From Paramacrobiotus metropolitanus (lineage: Eukaryota > Tardigrada > Eutardigrada > Parachela > Macrobiotidae): 64,000 nucleotides of DNA. Of the stretch, positions 52,013 to 62,800 are shown piece by piece. Position 1 is the first letter of the stretch; every line of letters begins with the position of its first letter. The stretch is from assembly GCF_019649055.1 (NCBI RefSeq), contig NW_026570265.1, positions 930,001 through 994,000 on the forward strand. The letters run 5' to 3'. The notes beneath the pieces are model-generated. The model was given only the letters and a program-made list of their open reading frames with translations. It did not search any database and had not been told where the DNA came from. The position numbers and the translations under genes are program-made.

Positions 52013-55000
52013 TCATTCCCGTGTGGGGACTTCTGGCGACTCGAGCCGACTTGCTTGGTGCGAGTCGGCCAACTCGGTCGGTTGTGCCGAGGTCGGTCGT
52101 TCCTTCGGTAAATGTACGTGTCGGTGGATTGATGGGTTTAAGGCAACAAACCGTTGGCCGCCTTGGACCTGGTCGGTGTTCGTGGCGAACCGCTGTTGGT
52201 AAAACGCCTTCGACAGGACGAATTCCAAGTCGTCCTCCAAAGAATATTTTTTTCGTCCGGCGGTCGGGTCTGGTTTGGCCTTGTATTTGGGGTCGACTAG
52301 CTGTGGTTCCGCCGTTCTCCATTCGAACTCGAACCGTGCCACAAGTTGGTGGAGGATCTCTCCCCGAGTGAGTCCTCCAGGATGCCAAGACATTCCCATG
52401 CACGCTTCGATGGCGTGTATCCACCCTTCATATGTTGAAGGAGCCGGGTCTCTCTGAGCCGGTGGGAACTCGTAATACATCCGCTTTCCGCTGGTGTATG
52501 TTCGTATCAGCTTCCGTGCATGGTATCCCAGGTCGCAGGAATGGCGTACGTTGTTCTGGCTGAGTTGTCGCCAGTCGCCCTTTTCATCTGCCTTCCAATG
52601 TTGGAGGAGTTTGAAGGCGATCCTCGGTGTGGCAAACTTCGGTCCACGTGTCGCAAGGGCCTTCAGGGCGGCGAATGTGTACATCCATCCCGCATCGTAT
52701 TCCGAGACGGCCGGTTTTGGTCGCGAGGCCGATTTAATGCCGGTGTACTTCAGCCTTACGTTGACCAAAGGAGGAATATCGTCCGGCAAGACTTCTATCG
52801 TATCTTCATTAAAGTCGGAAAGAAGTGGCCGGTGGTCGGAGTCGGGCGTCAATGGTATTCTTTGGCCGTATTGACGAGGAACGTATACTCCGCCTTCGTC
52901 TTCATTACTTTTGGAATCGTCGGCCTTGTCGCCGCTATCCTTCTCTTCGGGTTGTTTATCCGGTATCTCCGGTTCGGCCTGCTGTTGAGGTGCCGAGTTC
53001 GACGGTGGTGGAGGTTGACCGTTCTCGTCGTCATCGTCATCATCGTCCTTCGGCGATCCGTTTCCAGGTGTTTGGAAATCTTCGTCATCGTCGTCGTCAT
53101 CGTCTTCCGTTTCTTCTTCGGATGACGAAACTAGTTCGGATGACTTCGGTTCTTTCTTCTTAGCCGGTCTAGTCGACTTTGTCTTAGTCGACTTGGACTT
53201 TCCCTTCTGTTGGGTAGAGTCTTCCGGTTCCGGCGAAAATTCCATCGGCGAGGACGGTGGAAGTGACTGTACGTCCTTCGGTATAAACCGTCCTTTGGCA
53301 CTTCGAGTTGGTTTGGCAGTACTTGCTCGTCCCGTCGGAGCTGATGCCGTACCGACATATGTTGTCGGTTTGTGGGGTGCTCGAGGTCGGGTTAAGGCTT
53401 GGACTCGTCTCTGTGACGACTGTGCAGCCGTTCGAGCTATATGCAGCAAATGGGCTGCATCATCCGACGGTTGTTCGTTAGAGTCACTGTATTCTTCGGT
53501 CGGTTCCGTGCCCGCCGGAGGCTTGTCTGTGTTGACATAAGACATCCGGAGGTTAAATTCACGCCGATGCTGTTCCGGTATGAAGTTCGGCACGGTATAC
53601 CGTACGGGCACATCGCGTTCTGCGTTAGTCGTCTGGAGAGTATGTTGCTCGACCAGGAGCGCGATTCGTTCGCCTATCCTATACGTAATGATTTCGTCGA
53701 TATTCCCCTTCTTATCCATGTACATCACGTTGTATACACGGGCAATTTGGACCAGAGTCGATCCGCGGGGATTCCGAATGTATCCGATACACCGTGCAAT
53801 TCTGGTCGGTGTGTCGTCCGCATTTCTTGCCGCTGCACTTTTAAGTGACTTGATGAGATCCGGTTGGATAAGTTCAGCCATCCGTCCCCATTGTCGGTGG
53901 ACGGCTACTGCTAATCCGTAATCGAGGGTCCAGGCGACGATCTGCATCATAAGTTGATGCGTCAACCATTTTCCGGTTTCGCCTTCGACCTGTATGTTGT
54001 TCGACAAGTCTTGTACCAAGGACTGATAGATGTCCGTAGCGTTTTCCTTTGCACTCCGAATACTACGGACGACTTCGACGTGTACTCGGACTGTGCGAAT
54101 CAAGGTCTCCACCGGATCGTCCGGCTGTTCGTCCGGAAGGCGTTCGCGTACATCGTCGGGAGCTGGCCACTGTGATTCGTCAGTGTCCGCTCCATGGTTA
54201 AACATTTCCTTCATGTCGCCTTTGAATCCTTCATATGGCTCACCTTCTCCGTGGTCGGAGATTGAGTCCTTATCCTCGATATCCGAGACCTGATCGGATT
54301 CTACATCGGACTGTTGCTTCGATGTGGAAGGCTGAGGTTGTTCGGGCGGAGTCGGTGGTTTTGGTGGGTTCCGTAGCCGACCTCCTGAAGTCTTAACCGG
54401 CTTTGTGCCGGTTCGTTCCATGACTTCTTTGAATTTCCGTTCGACCGCCTCCTTGTCGTGCGGTTCTTGAGCCTTCTCTTTCTGCTCGGTCCTTTCTGGG
54501 CCGGCATCCGAAATGTCTAGGTCGTCAGATGACTTATGCCGCTTGGCCGGGTTGGGCTTCGGCGTCTTAACCGTGGAGTCCGACTTCGGTTTGGCCGGCT
54601 CCTTGGCTTCCGACTTGACTGGTTTCTTCTGTACTTCCGTCGTTTGCGGCTTGGCAGTTTGTTTCGCTGCTTCCTTCTTTGCCTTCCGTTTGTCCTTATG
54701 GGACTTCGCGGAATTGGCCGAATTTATGACCCGTGCGTCGAGATCATCGTCGATCTGGACGGAAGGTTGTCTGGTCGGAGGGGGAACTTTCATTTTGGCG
54801 ACGGGTGGTTGTACCGTCTTCTTGGTCGACTTAGGTTCCGGAGCGGTGATTTTACGTGGAGTTGGTGTAGCCGCTTGTAGGGCTTTAGGTCGGCTCTTTT
54901 CCGCTCGGTAATGTTCTCCCATTCGTTTCATAACGTCGGCCATCTTCTCGGTAAGTCGGTCGTGGTCGCGCCGAGCTTCCGTGGTGTTTCCAACTATACT

Positions 55001-56884
55001 GGCACGTCGGATTCTCAACGAGTGCCAGAGTTCCCTATCCTCAGGGTACGCCATGTCGATGCAGACGTCCTGTTCCAACCTCGTCAAGTCCTTTACATGT
55101 TGTAAAGCCTTGTCGTTATGGAATTCGCGCGACGAGTCCTGAGGTGGTCTCTCCTTTACTGTACTCCGTTTGGTCGGTATGTTAACCGACTCGTTTGCCG
55201 ACTCGTTTGTTCGAGACTCGTCTATTGTTAGACGTGGACCGGAGTGAATGGAGGTCGGCTCGTCCCTTTGTGGTGACGTTTCGACCGTAGTTCCGACTCG
55301 CGCTTCCGAAGGGGATGTTGTGTCCATCGCTTCCTCGGTTTTCTTCGGTTTCGTCGGAGTGTTCCGAGGTGAGAACCTAGGTGGTTTCTCAATCGTCGGT
55401 TGACTTGGCAGCTTAGTCGGCTGGGATGCCGATCGGGTCGGTGAAATCTGTTTTACCGGCGATCTACCACGTTTCGGTGTAGATCCCTTCGCTGGTCCCG
55501 CTGCCTTTTGTTTAGTGGAGTCATCGGAGTCGTTGTTGTCCGCGTTCTCCTCTTCTTCACTACTGTCCGACATTGTTATCGGAATCTTCTCGGTCACCTC
55601 TTCTCCGGGCCGAGGTTGGATTTCCAGTGTATAGGCGCCCGGGTTGATGCTCGGATTGCGGAGACGTTGAATTGTCTGGATCATGTTCGAATCCAGTGGG
55701 AGTTGTCGTAGCTCCTGTTTTCCGCATCGTAAAGTCACCAACCGTCTTAGGACTTTGTCTCTGTCCTGAATTGTAGCGTGGATCTTCTGGGCCATTTGAG
55801 TCTGTTGCTCTTCGGTCATTGTCCGATCTCGGATACCTCCTTGAAGTTGTGCTTCGTAGAGTATCCGTTGAAGGTCGAGTGTTTTAGCTTGGCCGATTAA
55901 TTTCTTATGGACGGCCGGAGTGAACAAGGCTTTCGCTCCCATTACTTTCCGTGACGGGCTCGGCTTCTCTTCGGCCGGTGGTAGGGAAGACGGAGTCGCC
56001 TTCAGGATTTCCAAGAATTGTTCCTTGGTCCTGACTAGTGATGGCGACTTCGACGGGAAGAGCCGCCTGCGTGGTCCGTGCTCTTCGACGTTATCCGTCG
56101 GTTTTGGCTTCCGTACAAACTTTGGTGAATTCGATCCGCCTGGTTGGAGGATAAGTCGACCATCGGGTGTTCGTTCACTCTGCGGTTCTCTTTGTGAGAG
56201 CCCAGGTAACGTGGTAGGTCGTTCCAAGGGTTCAGGTCGGGTTACTTCTGTTGTTCCGACTTCCTCCGAAGTATCCATCGGTTCATCCTCGCCTTCAAGT
56301 CCAGGTACCGGTACTTCGTCCATCGGCTCGTCTTGGTGACTCACCGGTGGAACAACCTGTGTCGGTTTGACAGGTTGTACCTTTGGCTTCTTGGCGGAGG
56401 GCGGTCTCTTCAGCTTACGTTGCTCTTCCGCTTCCTTCCGTTTATAGAAGTCGTCCACGAAGGACTGGATCATGGCCGTCAGCGTTTGCAACCGTTCCTG
56501 ATTCTTAGCCGACCACACTGTTGTTGGTCGGAGAATAAATCGGGCTTCCTTGGTATTGTTCTCCAAGTGTCCGAGGTTGATGTCGATCTGACAGTATTGT
56601 GGGCTCCGCTGATCGGTTTCATCCATCATCTTACGCAGTTCGACGATGACGGCGTCCGCTCGCAGTAACTGAGTGTTAACTGCTTTGACCCATTCGAGGT
56701 CGGGTTTGGCTGGTGGGGCTAGAGGTGGAAGTCGGACAGAATCGAAATTCGGTTTCCGCGCCGTCTGGATCTTTGTGATCCGAGACGGCCGACCTTCTGT
56801 CATGGCATCTGTTGCCAGGTTAGTCGATTCCTGTTCTTTGTCCCGTTCCTTCTCTTCCTCGTACTCGTTTACTTTCGTTTCCAA
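52013..56884 (-). CDS. Post-integrase reading frame B (1,623 codons), unknown
   Basis: A very long open frame whose start overlaps the end of frame A by about 65 bases. The N-terminal 150 residues include a helical unit like those of frame A (LRADAVIVELRKMMD, SPQYCQIDINLGHLE). The middle is highly charged, Pro/Ser/Lys/Glu-rich and disordered (SDSSEEEENADNNDSDDS, many KP and TP). Two compact segments stand out: one around residues 950-1100 (WLTHQLMMQIVAWTLDYGLA, ARCIGYIRNPRGSTLVQIA), and a C-terminal one (AGWMYTFAALKALATRGPKF, YEGWIHAIEACMGMSW, FEFEWRTAEPQLV). Between them lies an acidic stretch, DDDDDDDEDF. I recognise none of these. A long acidic, disordered protein with helical ends could be a packaging or host-interaction factor, but that is speculation. 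Confidence 0.6.
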   Translation of the reverse strand: METKVNEYEEEKERDKEQESTNLATDAMTEGRPSRITKIQTARKPNFDSVRLPPLAPPAKPDLEWVKAVNTQLLRADAVIVELRKMMDETDQRSPQYCQIDINLGHLENNTKEARFILRPTTVWSAKNQERLQTLTAMIQSFVDDFYKRKEAEEQRKLKRPPSAKKPKVQPVKPTQVVPPVSHQDEPMDEVPVPGLEGEDEPMDTSEEVGTTEVTRPEPLERPTTLPGLSQREPQSERTPDGRLILQPGGSNSPKFVRKPKPTDNVEEHGPRRRLFPSKSPSLVRTKEQFLEILKATPSSLPPAEEKPSPSRKVMGAKALFTPAVHKKLIGQAKTLDLQRILYEAQLQGGIRDRTMTEEQQTQMAQKIHATIQDRDKVLRRLVTLRCGKQELRQLPLDSNMIQTIQRLRNPSINPGAYTLEIQPRPGEEVTEKIPITMSDSSEEEENADNNDSDDSTKQKAAGPAKGSTPKRGRSPVKQISPTRSASQPTKLPSQPTIEKPPRFSPRNTPTKPKKTEEAMDTTSPSEARVGTTVETSPQRDEPTSIHSGPRLTIDESRTNESANESVNIPTKRSTVKERPPQDSSREFHNDKALQHVKDLTRLEQDVCIDMAYPEDRELWHSLRIRRASIVGNTTEARRDHDRLTEKMADVMKRMGEHYRAEKSRPKALQAATPTPRKITAPEPKSTKKTVQPPVAKMKVPPPTRQPSVQIDDDLDARVINSANSAKSHKDKRKAKKEAAKQTAKPQTTEVQKKPVKSEAKEPAKPKSDSTVKTPKPNPAKRHKSSDDLDISDAGPERTEQKEKAQEPHDKEAVERKFKEVMERTGTKPVKTSGGRLRNPPKPPTPPEQPQPSTSKQQSDVESDQVSDIEDKDSISDHGEGEPYEGFKGDMKEMFNHGADTDESQWPAPDDVRERLPDEQPDDPVETLIRTVRVHVEVVRSIRSAKENATDIYQSLVQDLSNNIQVEGETGKWLTHQLMMQIVAWTLDYGLAVAVHRQWGRMAELIQPDLIKSLKSAAARNADDTPTRIARCIGYIRNPRGSTLVQIARVYNVMYMDKKGNIDEIITYRIGERIALLVEQHTLQTTNAERDVPVRYTVPNFIPEQHRREFNLRMSYVNTDKPPAGTEPTEEYSDSNEQPSDDAAHLLHIARTAAQSSQRRVQALTRPRAPHKPTTYVGTASAPTGRASTAKPTRSAKGRFIPKDVQSLPPSSPMEFSPEPEDSTQQKGKSKSTKTKSTRPAKKKEPKSSELVSSSEEETEDDDDDDDEDFQTPGNGSPKDDDDDDDENGQPPPPSNSAPQQQAEPEIPDKQPEEKDSGDKADDSKSNEDEGGVYVPRQYGQRIPLTPDSDHRPLLSDFNEDTIEVLPDDIPPLVNVRLKYTGIKSASRPKPAVSEYDAGWMYTFAALKALATRGPKFATPRIAFKLLQHWKADEKGDWRQLSQNNVRHSCDLGYHARKLIRTYTSGKRMYYEFPPAQRDPAPSTYEGWIHAIEACMGMSWHPGGLTRGEILHQLVARFEFEWRTAEPQLVDPKYKAKPDPTAGRKKYSLEDDLEFVLSKAFYQQRFATNTDQVQGGQRFVALNPSIHRHVHLPKERPTSAQPTELADSHQASRLESPEVPTRE

Positions 56885-59678
56885 CCATGACGTAGTTCGG
56901 ATCAGGTGTTGCCGAGCTAGTCTGTGGGGCGTCCGAATTTGTCTCCGCCAGGATAGCCGTCTTCACTTGATCCATAGCTGCTCGAAGTCGGTGCTTGTCC
57001 ACCTCTGTGGTAGGCAAGCCGTACCGAGTGAGATCTTCCGTTAGCCCTATGTGAGCTATAAGATCATTAATTTTCCGAACTGGGTCTGATTCGGTAAGAT
57101 CTTGGATTCCTTCAGCTATACGTCCGTACATGGCTTGGAGGGCTTCTTTGCCGTCGAGGATGGTTTTCCAGACTTCTGTCGTCTGGTCGTCCTGTCCAAT
57201 CTGTAGTGCCATAGCATGATACCGGAGCTGGGGAACCTGTTGTTCGGTTCCGCCCGTCTGGCTCTGGATTATCTGTTGAATCCTTCGGTAATGCATGTTT
57301 AGTCGGATGGCCTGATCGTCTGTAGTTATGCCTTCGCGTTGTTCAATAAGTTGGCGGGCGACCCGTAGGCTTCGGTGGAGGTCGTTTACTATCTGAGCTC
57401 TGTTGGCGATAGCTGGTAAGTCTCCGCCGTGCGTCATCCTTATGCCGTCGAGGATTCGGTTTCCGGCCTGGATGGCGGCCCGTACGTCCGTTATTTGAGG
57501 CATTGGTACGGCTGACGACCTCCGTTCCGCTGCTTTCAAGTTTTGGGTCAGGTGATGGTGTCGGTCAACTCGGTTTTGCGCGTTCTGCATCCTTGTTCGG
57601 ATGACGGTCAGTTCTGCCGTAGTTGCTGGCAGTCCGTTAGTCAAGTATGACTGAAGTCCTGCCATATAGTCACGAATGACTTTCCCGTTGTGTTCGAGGG
57701 CTTGCCATTCAGGAGTTCCGGCCTGTGTATCTTCCATAACCGCGACCATTCTTTCTACGACTATTCCAGCCATTCGTAAGAATGCCCGTAGCTCCTGCAG
57801 TGTTGGGAGCGGCAATACAGGTGGTCCTTGTGGGACTTGCTGTATCGGGTTCGCTTGGATGGCCGGAATTTGGATTGGTAGTAACCCTTGTCCTACGTTG
57901 ACCGTTATCATCGGTTGGGGTTGGCTCGTCGGGACAACCGCTGGTTGAGTTGTCGTCGGCTGGAGTGCTCGGATTTCGTTCTCCTTTTCTATCAGCTTCT
58001 TCGTCCAATGGTCCATCAGGTCGAGATTGCCCTTGACGGTTCGCTGATGATATTCCTTAGTCGGATCGAGTGTGGGCAGGCGTTTCTTCACCTCGTCGAT
58101 CTCGTGGAGGTATACGCTGCGCTTTTGCGCCAAAGCGTCCAGCCGAGCTAATCGGATTTCTTCGTTGATCACCGCCTGTGTGGTCGGTGCCGAAATTCCG
58201 GATGAGCGCAAGTTTTGTTCCTGAGCTCTTATCCTCCTTTCTAAGTGGGCTGCCTGATCGGTACGTTGTTGTTCTTCTCGGCCGATCCTTCCTAGCTCGG
58301 TAGTGTAGTTCTCCGCTGTGTGGGGAACTTTTGAGTAACTCATTCTGAGTTTTACTGCCTCTTTGATGGCCTCCTCCTTCTGGACACGAAGTTTTCCAAT
58401 CTCCAATGACGGTGCTCGGCCGGGCACTTGTTGGCCTGCCGAAGTCGATGGAGTTGGGTGGGATGTGGGTGCGATAACCTGTGTGGTTATCTGTGGAGGG
58501 CCAGGGTCAGGGTCTCCGAGTCTCTGAGCGACATGTCGAGCTACCGCCTGCTGGCAGATTCGGAGGTTTTGTTGTTCCTCGGCGTGGAGCATCAGGTTGG
58601 CGTCATTCAAACGGATCTCGTAGTACGCCAAATCGGCCAACAGCTTCATTCTGTATGAAGCGTGGTTTGGGTCCATCTGTGAAGTCTGTGTCAGCGCTTG
58701 GTTTATCGTGTCTATGTGAGCACGAGCCAATTTCGCTTGTTGACGTAGCTCCGATTCGCTTCTGCCGTTGGTGTTAATCTGCTGGACGACCGCAAGAGGT
58801 GGAGTCATCGACGTTACGACCTGTGTGGTCGTCGTCGAAACAGGCACTTGTTGGCTCTGTCCTCCGACCTGACTTCTGTGTTGGTTTAGCCGGTTTATTA
58901 AGTGGGTCGTTGCGTTCGGATCCATCCAGGAGCTTTGTTGTCCGGGTGGTCGAAGATGTGTCGGCGAGATCGGTGGCGTGAGCAACATTGGTCTTGGTGG
59001 CGAGATTGTGCCATCCGGGTTGACCATACTCATTGCTACGATTTGTGGGGATGGCATTCCGGACGTTGGCTGAACTGATGCGAATCGCATTGCCGGTGGG
59101 CTGTATGGAAAACTACTCGGCGCCAGTGTGGGCGTCGTGTAGATCGGACCAGCCATGTTAGCCATTCCTGGCGCCATTGTGGGCACCATGTAAATCGTTG
59201 CAGGCGTGTTTGTCATCCCTGGCACCATTGTCGGTGTCGGGTAACCTGCTCCGGTCATCATTGTTGATGCCGAGCTGGTCAGTCCGACTATTGTTGTCGG
59301 TGCCGACCACTGATACGGTGGCATTTGACCATGTGGGTCTGCTGCCGTTACCGGAGTCGTTTGACTCGTTCCAGTGCCGAGATTCCACAGGCAGCCTGTG
59401 TTATCGACTGCTGTGTTCGGCGGCAAAACCTGGGGCGGTATCGCTCCACGTTGGGGCCCGACCGTAAGACCTGCTAACACATTCGCTGTTAAGTTAGCAC
59501 TAGGATTATCTACCTGCGGTAAAGGCGTCTGCGTGGCCGACCGCGAATTATCCGATCGCGATGTCGAGCGATGACTCGTATAGGAAGTCGGGTAGGGCTG
59601 TGGTCGGTTCGATCCGCTGCCGCTACGTCCGCTGTTCGATCCGCTGGAAGGTGGGTCGTGTCGGTGACGACCTGACAT
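56820..59678 (-). CDS. Post-integrase reading frame A (952 codons), unknown
   Basis: Directly downstream of pol on the same strand. The first 300 residues are Ser/Thr/Pro/Gln-rich and disordered, with tandem variants of PGM..MAGPIY/PTMAPG (TPTMVPGM, VPTMAPGMANM, PTLAPSS). The remaining 650 residues are predicted helical and made of several degenerate 50-60 residue units. Each unit has a helix, a short T/D-P turn with an aromatic (MDPNHASYRMKLL, VPHTAENYTTELG, LDPTKEYHQRTV), and a second helix. No zinc knuckle, envelope transmembrane region or known enzyme motif is seen. It occupies the env position but does not look like a fusion glycoprotein. A capsid- or scaffold-like helical protein is one guess. 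Confidence 0.6.
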   Translation of the reverse strand: MSGRHRHDPPSSGSNSGRSGSGSNRPQPYPTSYTSHRSTSRSDNSRSATQTPLPQVDNPSANLTANVLAGLTVGPQRGAIPPQVLPPNTAVDNTGCLWNLGTGTSQTTPVTAADPHGQMPPYQWSAPTTIVGLTSSASTMMTGAGYPTPTMVPGMTNTPATIYMVPTMAPGMANMAGPIYTTPTLAPSSFPYSPPAMRFASVQPTSGMPSPQIVAMSMVNPDGTISPPRPMLLTPPISPTHLRPPGQQSSWMDPNATTHLINRLNQHRSQVGGQSQQVPVSTTTTQVVTSMTPPLAVVQQINTNGRSESELRQQAKLARAHIDTINQALTQTSQMDPNHASYRMKLLADLAYYEIRLNDANLMLHAEEQQNLRICQQAVARHVAQRLGDPDPGPPQITTQVIAPTSHPTPSTSAGQQVPGRAPSLEIGKLRVQKEEAIKEAVKLRMSYSKVPHTAENYTTELGRIGREEQQRTDQAAHLERRIRAQEQNLRSSGISAPTTQAVINEEIRLARLDALAQKRSVYLHEIDEVKKRLPTLDPTKEYHQRTVKGNLDLMDHWTKKLIEKENEIRALQPTTTQPAVVPTSQPQPMITVNVGQGLLPIQIPAIQANPIQQVPQGPPVLPLPTLQELRAFLRMAGIVVERMVAVMEDTQAGTPEWQALEHNGKVIRDYMAGLQSYLTNGLPATTAELTVIRTRMQNAQNRVDRHHHLTQNLKAAERRSSAVPMPQITDVRAAIQAGNRILDGIRMTHGGDLPAIANRAQIVNDLHRSLRVARQLIEQREGITTDDQAIRLNMHYRRIQQIIQSQTGGTEQQVPQLRYHAMALQIGQDDQTTEVWKTILDGKEALQAMYGRIAEGIQDLTESDPVRKINDLIAHIGLTEDLTRYGLPTTEVDKHRLRAAMDQVKTAILAETNSDAPQTSSATPDPNYVMVGNESKRVRGREGTGQRTGID

Positions 59679-59854
59679 TGTTCCTTGCTGTCAAGGAAAG
59701 GAAATACGGCGCGTTAGAATTCTACCAACTCCCGTACATTCAACTGAAGATGTTCCGGTCAACTGAAGAGATTCCATTTCGACACCAAAGGTCCATCTAT
59801 ACCTAGCTACTGTTAAGCAACCTAAAACTTATTCTAAGTTTTACACCTATGGCC

Positions 59855-62800
59855 CTATGACTGAGTCTGTTCTGTTGTGACTGCTGTTTTGGAAGTCTTG
59901 GGTTTTGCTGTTTTGACTGGTTTCTCCGAGTCCGCCCGTCCCTCGGTAATCCGTTCAAGGATCTCCTTATGGGCTTCGTCTTCAGCGACTTCCGTTTCCT
60001 CCAGCATCTGTTGAGCTGTCAACTTCGGTTTCTTAGCTGTCTCATACTTCCGTTTCGGCTTGGTTGGTTCGACGGCCTGGTCGGTTGCTACGACTTCCGC
60101 GGTCGGCGCCGATGTACTAGGTAAGTCGACCTTCCGCTTCGTGTACTTGCGCTTTGGCTTGGTCGGTTGGACTGCCGAGTCGGCTACGACGACTTCTGTA
60201 GTCGGTGCCGACGAGTCGGTTTTCTTCACCGTCCTCTTCTTCCGAGCTGGCTTTGTCGCCGACTTCGGTTCCTCTACTGGTTGGTTGGCTGGCTGGGCCG
60301 GCGTTTCCGACTTATCATCCGACTTCTTCGGTTGCTCGGTGGTCGGCTGAACTTTATCATCAGCGACTTCTTCCGAGGTCGGTGCTGGGTCAGCAGCTAT
60401 CACATCTTGCTTCTGAAGTTCCTTCAGTGCAGGTGTCTCGAAGTCGGTCGAAGGTTTTTTCCGAGGTCGACCTCGCTTGTTCTTTACCTTCGGTTCAGTT
60501 TTATCCGCGTCGTTAGTCGGATCCGATGGTTTTTCGACGGTTTCTTCCGGTTTCTTCTTCGGCGTCCGAGTAGCTTTCCCTTCTGTCGGGTCGGCTACCG
60601 GGCCAGTTGACCGAGTTGCTGGTCGACTTGTCTCGACTCGGCAATGTTTAACTCGGTCGACGGCTACCGTATCTTCGCGTCCGTCTTCGCATCGAAGGAG
60701 TAAGTTGTTGGGGCCAACATAGTTGATGACCGTCCAAACTCCATCGTAGCGTTCCTTCCGAGTCGGGTCCTTGGTCGGGAATTCCACCGTTACCTTATCC
60801 TTCGGTTTGAAGGTCGGATTCGACTTCTTCTTGTTGTAGTGCTCGGCGTTCCGTTCGAATGCTTCATCAATGTTGATGCGAGCAATCTCGTGCGAGCGCT
60901 GAAGTTGTTCTTTTATCCGTCGGATATATTGTTCCTTATCCGTGAAGGTTTCCGGTGTATTCGTTCCGGCCACTATGTCCTGTGGCATGGTCATTTCTCG
61001 ACCATACAACATGTAGAACGGTGAGAACTCAGTCGCGGCATGGACGGCTCGGTTCATTCCGCAGACGACATAATCCAAGGCTCTGTGCCATCGGTGTCCG
61101 TCTTTTACATCGCAGAACTTCCTTATTCCGTCCCAAATCGTTTGCATTTGCCGTTCGACTTGTCCTTGTCTTTCCGGATGATGGGCGGTTCCAAGTGTGT
61201 GTTGGATGCCGAAGATCCGTGCGACCTTAGCGAACGTCTTCGCTGTAAAGTGTGTCCCTCTGTCTGAGTGGATGAAGGTCGGCATTCCGTACTTCAAAAG
61301 GACGTCTTTGACGAAAAACCGTTCGAATTCCCTCGCGGTATTCGTCTTCGTTGCCCGGGCTACGGTGAACTTCGTCAGCTGGTCGGTTACCACTGCGATA
61401 TACTGGTATCCCTTCGTCTCCATCCGAGGAAGGGTACCTTTGAAGTCCGCATAGATGCGATACCGGGCTTCACCGACTTCCATCTTCTGGAGTTTACCGG
61501 GTGGTGGGCGTCGTTGCTTGTTGGTCATGATGCACTGTCGGCATTTCTCAATATAGGCAATGGCATCGGTGTTCATCCGTGGCCAATAGTAACGCAGCTT
61601 CAGCGCTTCGATCGTCTTCTCCCGTTCGAAATGGTTTCCGGTTTTTCCATCGTGGAGTGATCGGATGATTTGATTACGCATAAAGAGTGGTACGACGAAG
61701 CAACGTTCCAACTTTGTGTTGATCGTCTTCAGTCTGTACAGTACTCCTTGCGCCATCTGGTAATGTTCCAGATGTTTCGACTTGTGGTCGAGTTTCTCTG
61801 GATTCTCCAGTTCGTCGATGATTTTGCGTTGCTGCGGGTCTCGTAACTGCGCTTTCCGAAATTCCAAGTTCGGTTCGGGTGGAGGTTGGAGTGTCTTTTC
61901 GACTTCCAACTCGTCATCTCCCGCCGTGTTGACGGTCCTAATGGTCGGTTCCGGTGTCTCCGGTGCTGGGATATTAATGACCCGAACTTCTGCCGTGCTC
62001 AAGTCGTCCCAGTCAGTTATGACATTGCATCCGGGGAGAACCGGTGGAAGGGGGATTTTCGGTGGTTCCTTTAGATCCTTCTTCCTTTTCTTTGAGGCGT
62101 TTGCCTTCAGACGTCTAAGGGTCCTTATTGTGCAGACTTTAATTTCGTCTTTGAAGTCCTCGAAGTTGGGGACTTGGTCCAACTCTTCGTGTGGATCTTT
62201 GTCGTCACTACGTTCGAGTGGCCATCTCGACTGGGCATCCGCATTGTCGCAGAAAACTCCTGGCTTATACTCGATGGTTATGTCCCGTCCTTGTAAAGCC
62301 AGTGCCCATCTCATTAGTCGAGGGTTGATGCCAGGTCGGTTCGACTCGCATCGGAGCAGGTTCTGCAATGCTCGATGATCTGTTCTTACGGTGAATGGTC
62401 CGTGGTCGATGAAGTGCTTGAATTTCTGCATGTCGTTGAACTCAGCCGTGTGGGCTTCCGTCCAATCGAGCTTGATGTTTTTATCCTTCCGTAGGAGCTC
62501 GTACATTTTTGACGTCTTTTCAGCGTATCCTCGGATGAATTTCCGGTAGTAGTTGGCCAGTCCGAGGAACGACCTAAGTTGCCGTTCAGTTTTCGGGCAG
62601 CTTTGTTCTGCAATACAGGCCACTTTCTCATCGTCGGTCTGGACTCCGTTCTTACTAAGAACGTGTCCGAGGAACAGCAGTCTGTCCGTTCTAATCTCGC
62701 ATTTGGAGGGTTTGACCGTGAATCCAGCATCGCGGAGGCATTCGAGAGTCGCTCAGAAAGCCTCAAGGAAGTCTTCGAACGTTTTGCCGAAGAAGATGAT

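Noticed and set aside
52013-59678. Plus-strand frames of 100-200 codons opposite frames A and B
   Set aside because: They are shadows caused by the codon composition of the minus-strand frames and contain no motif.
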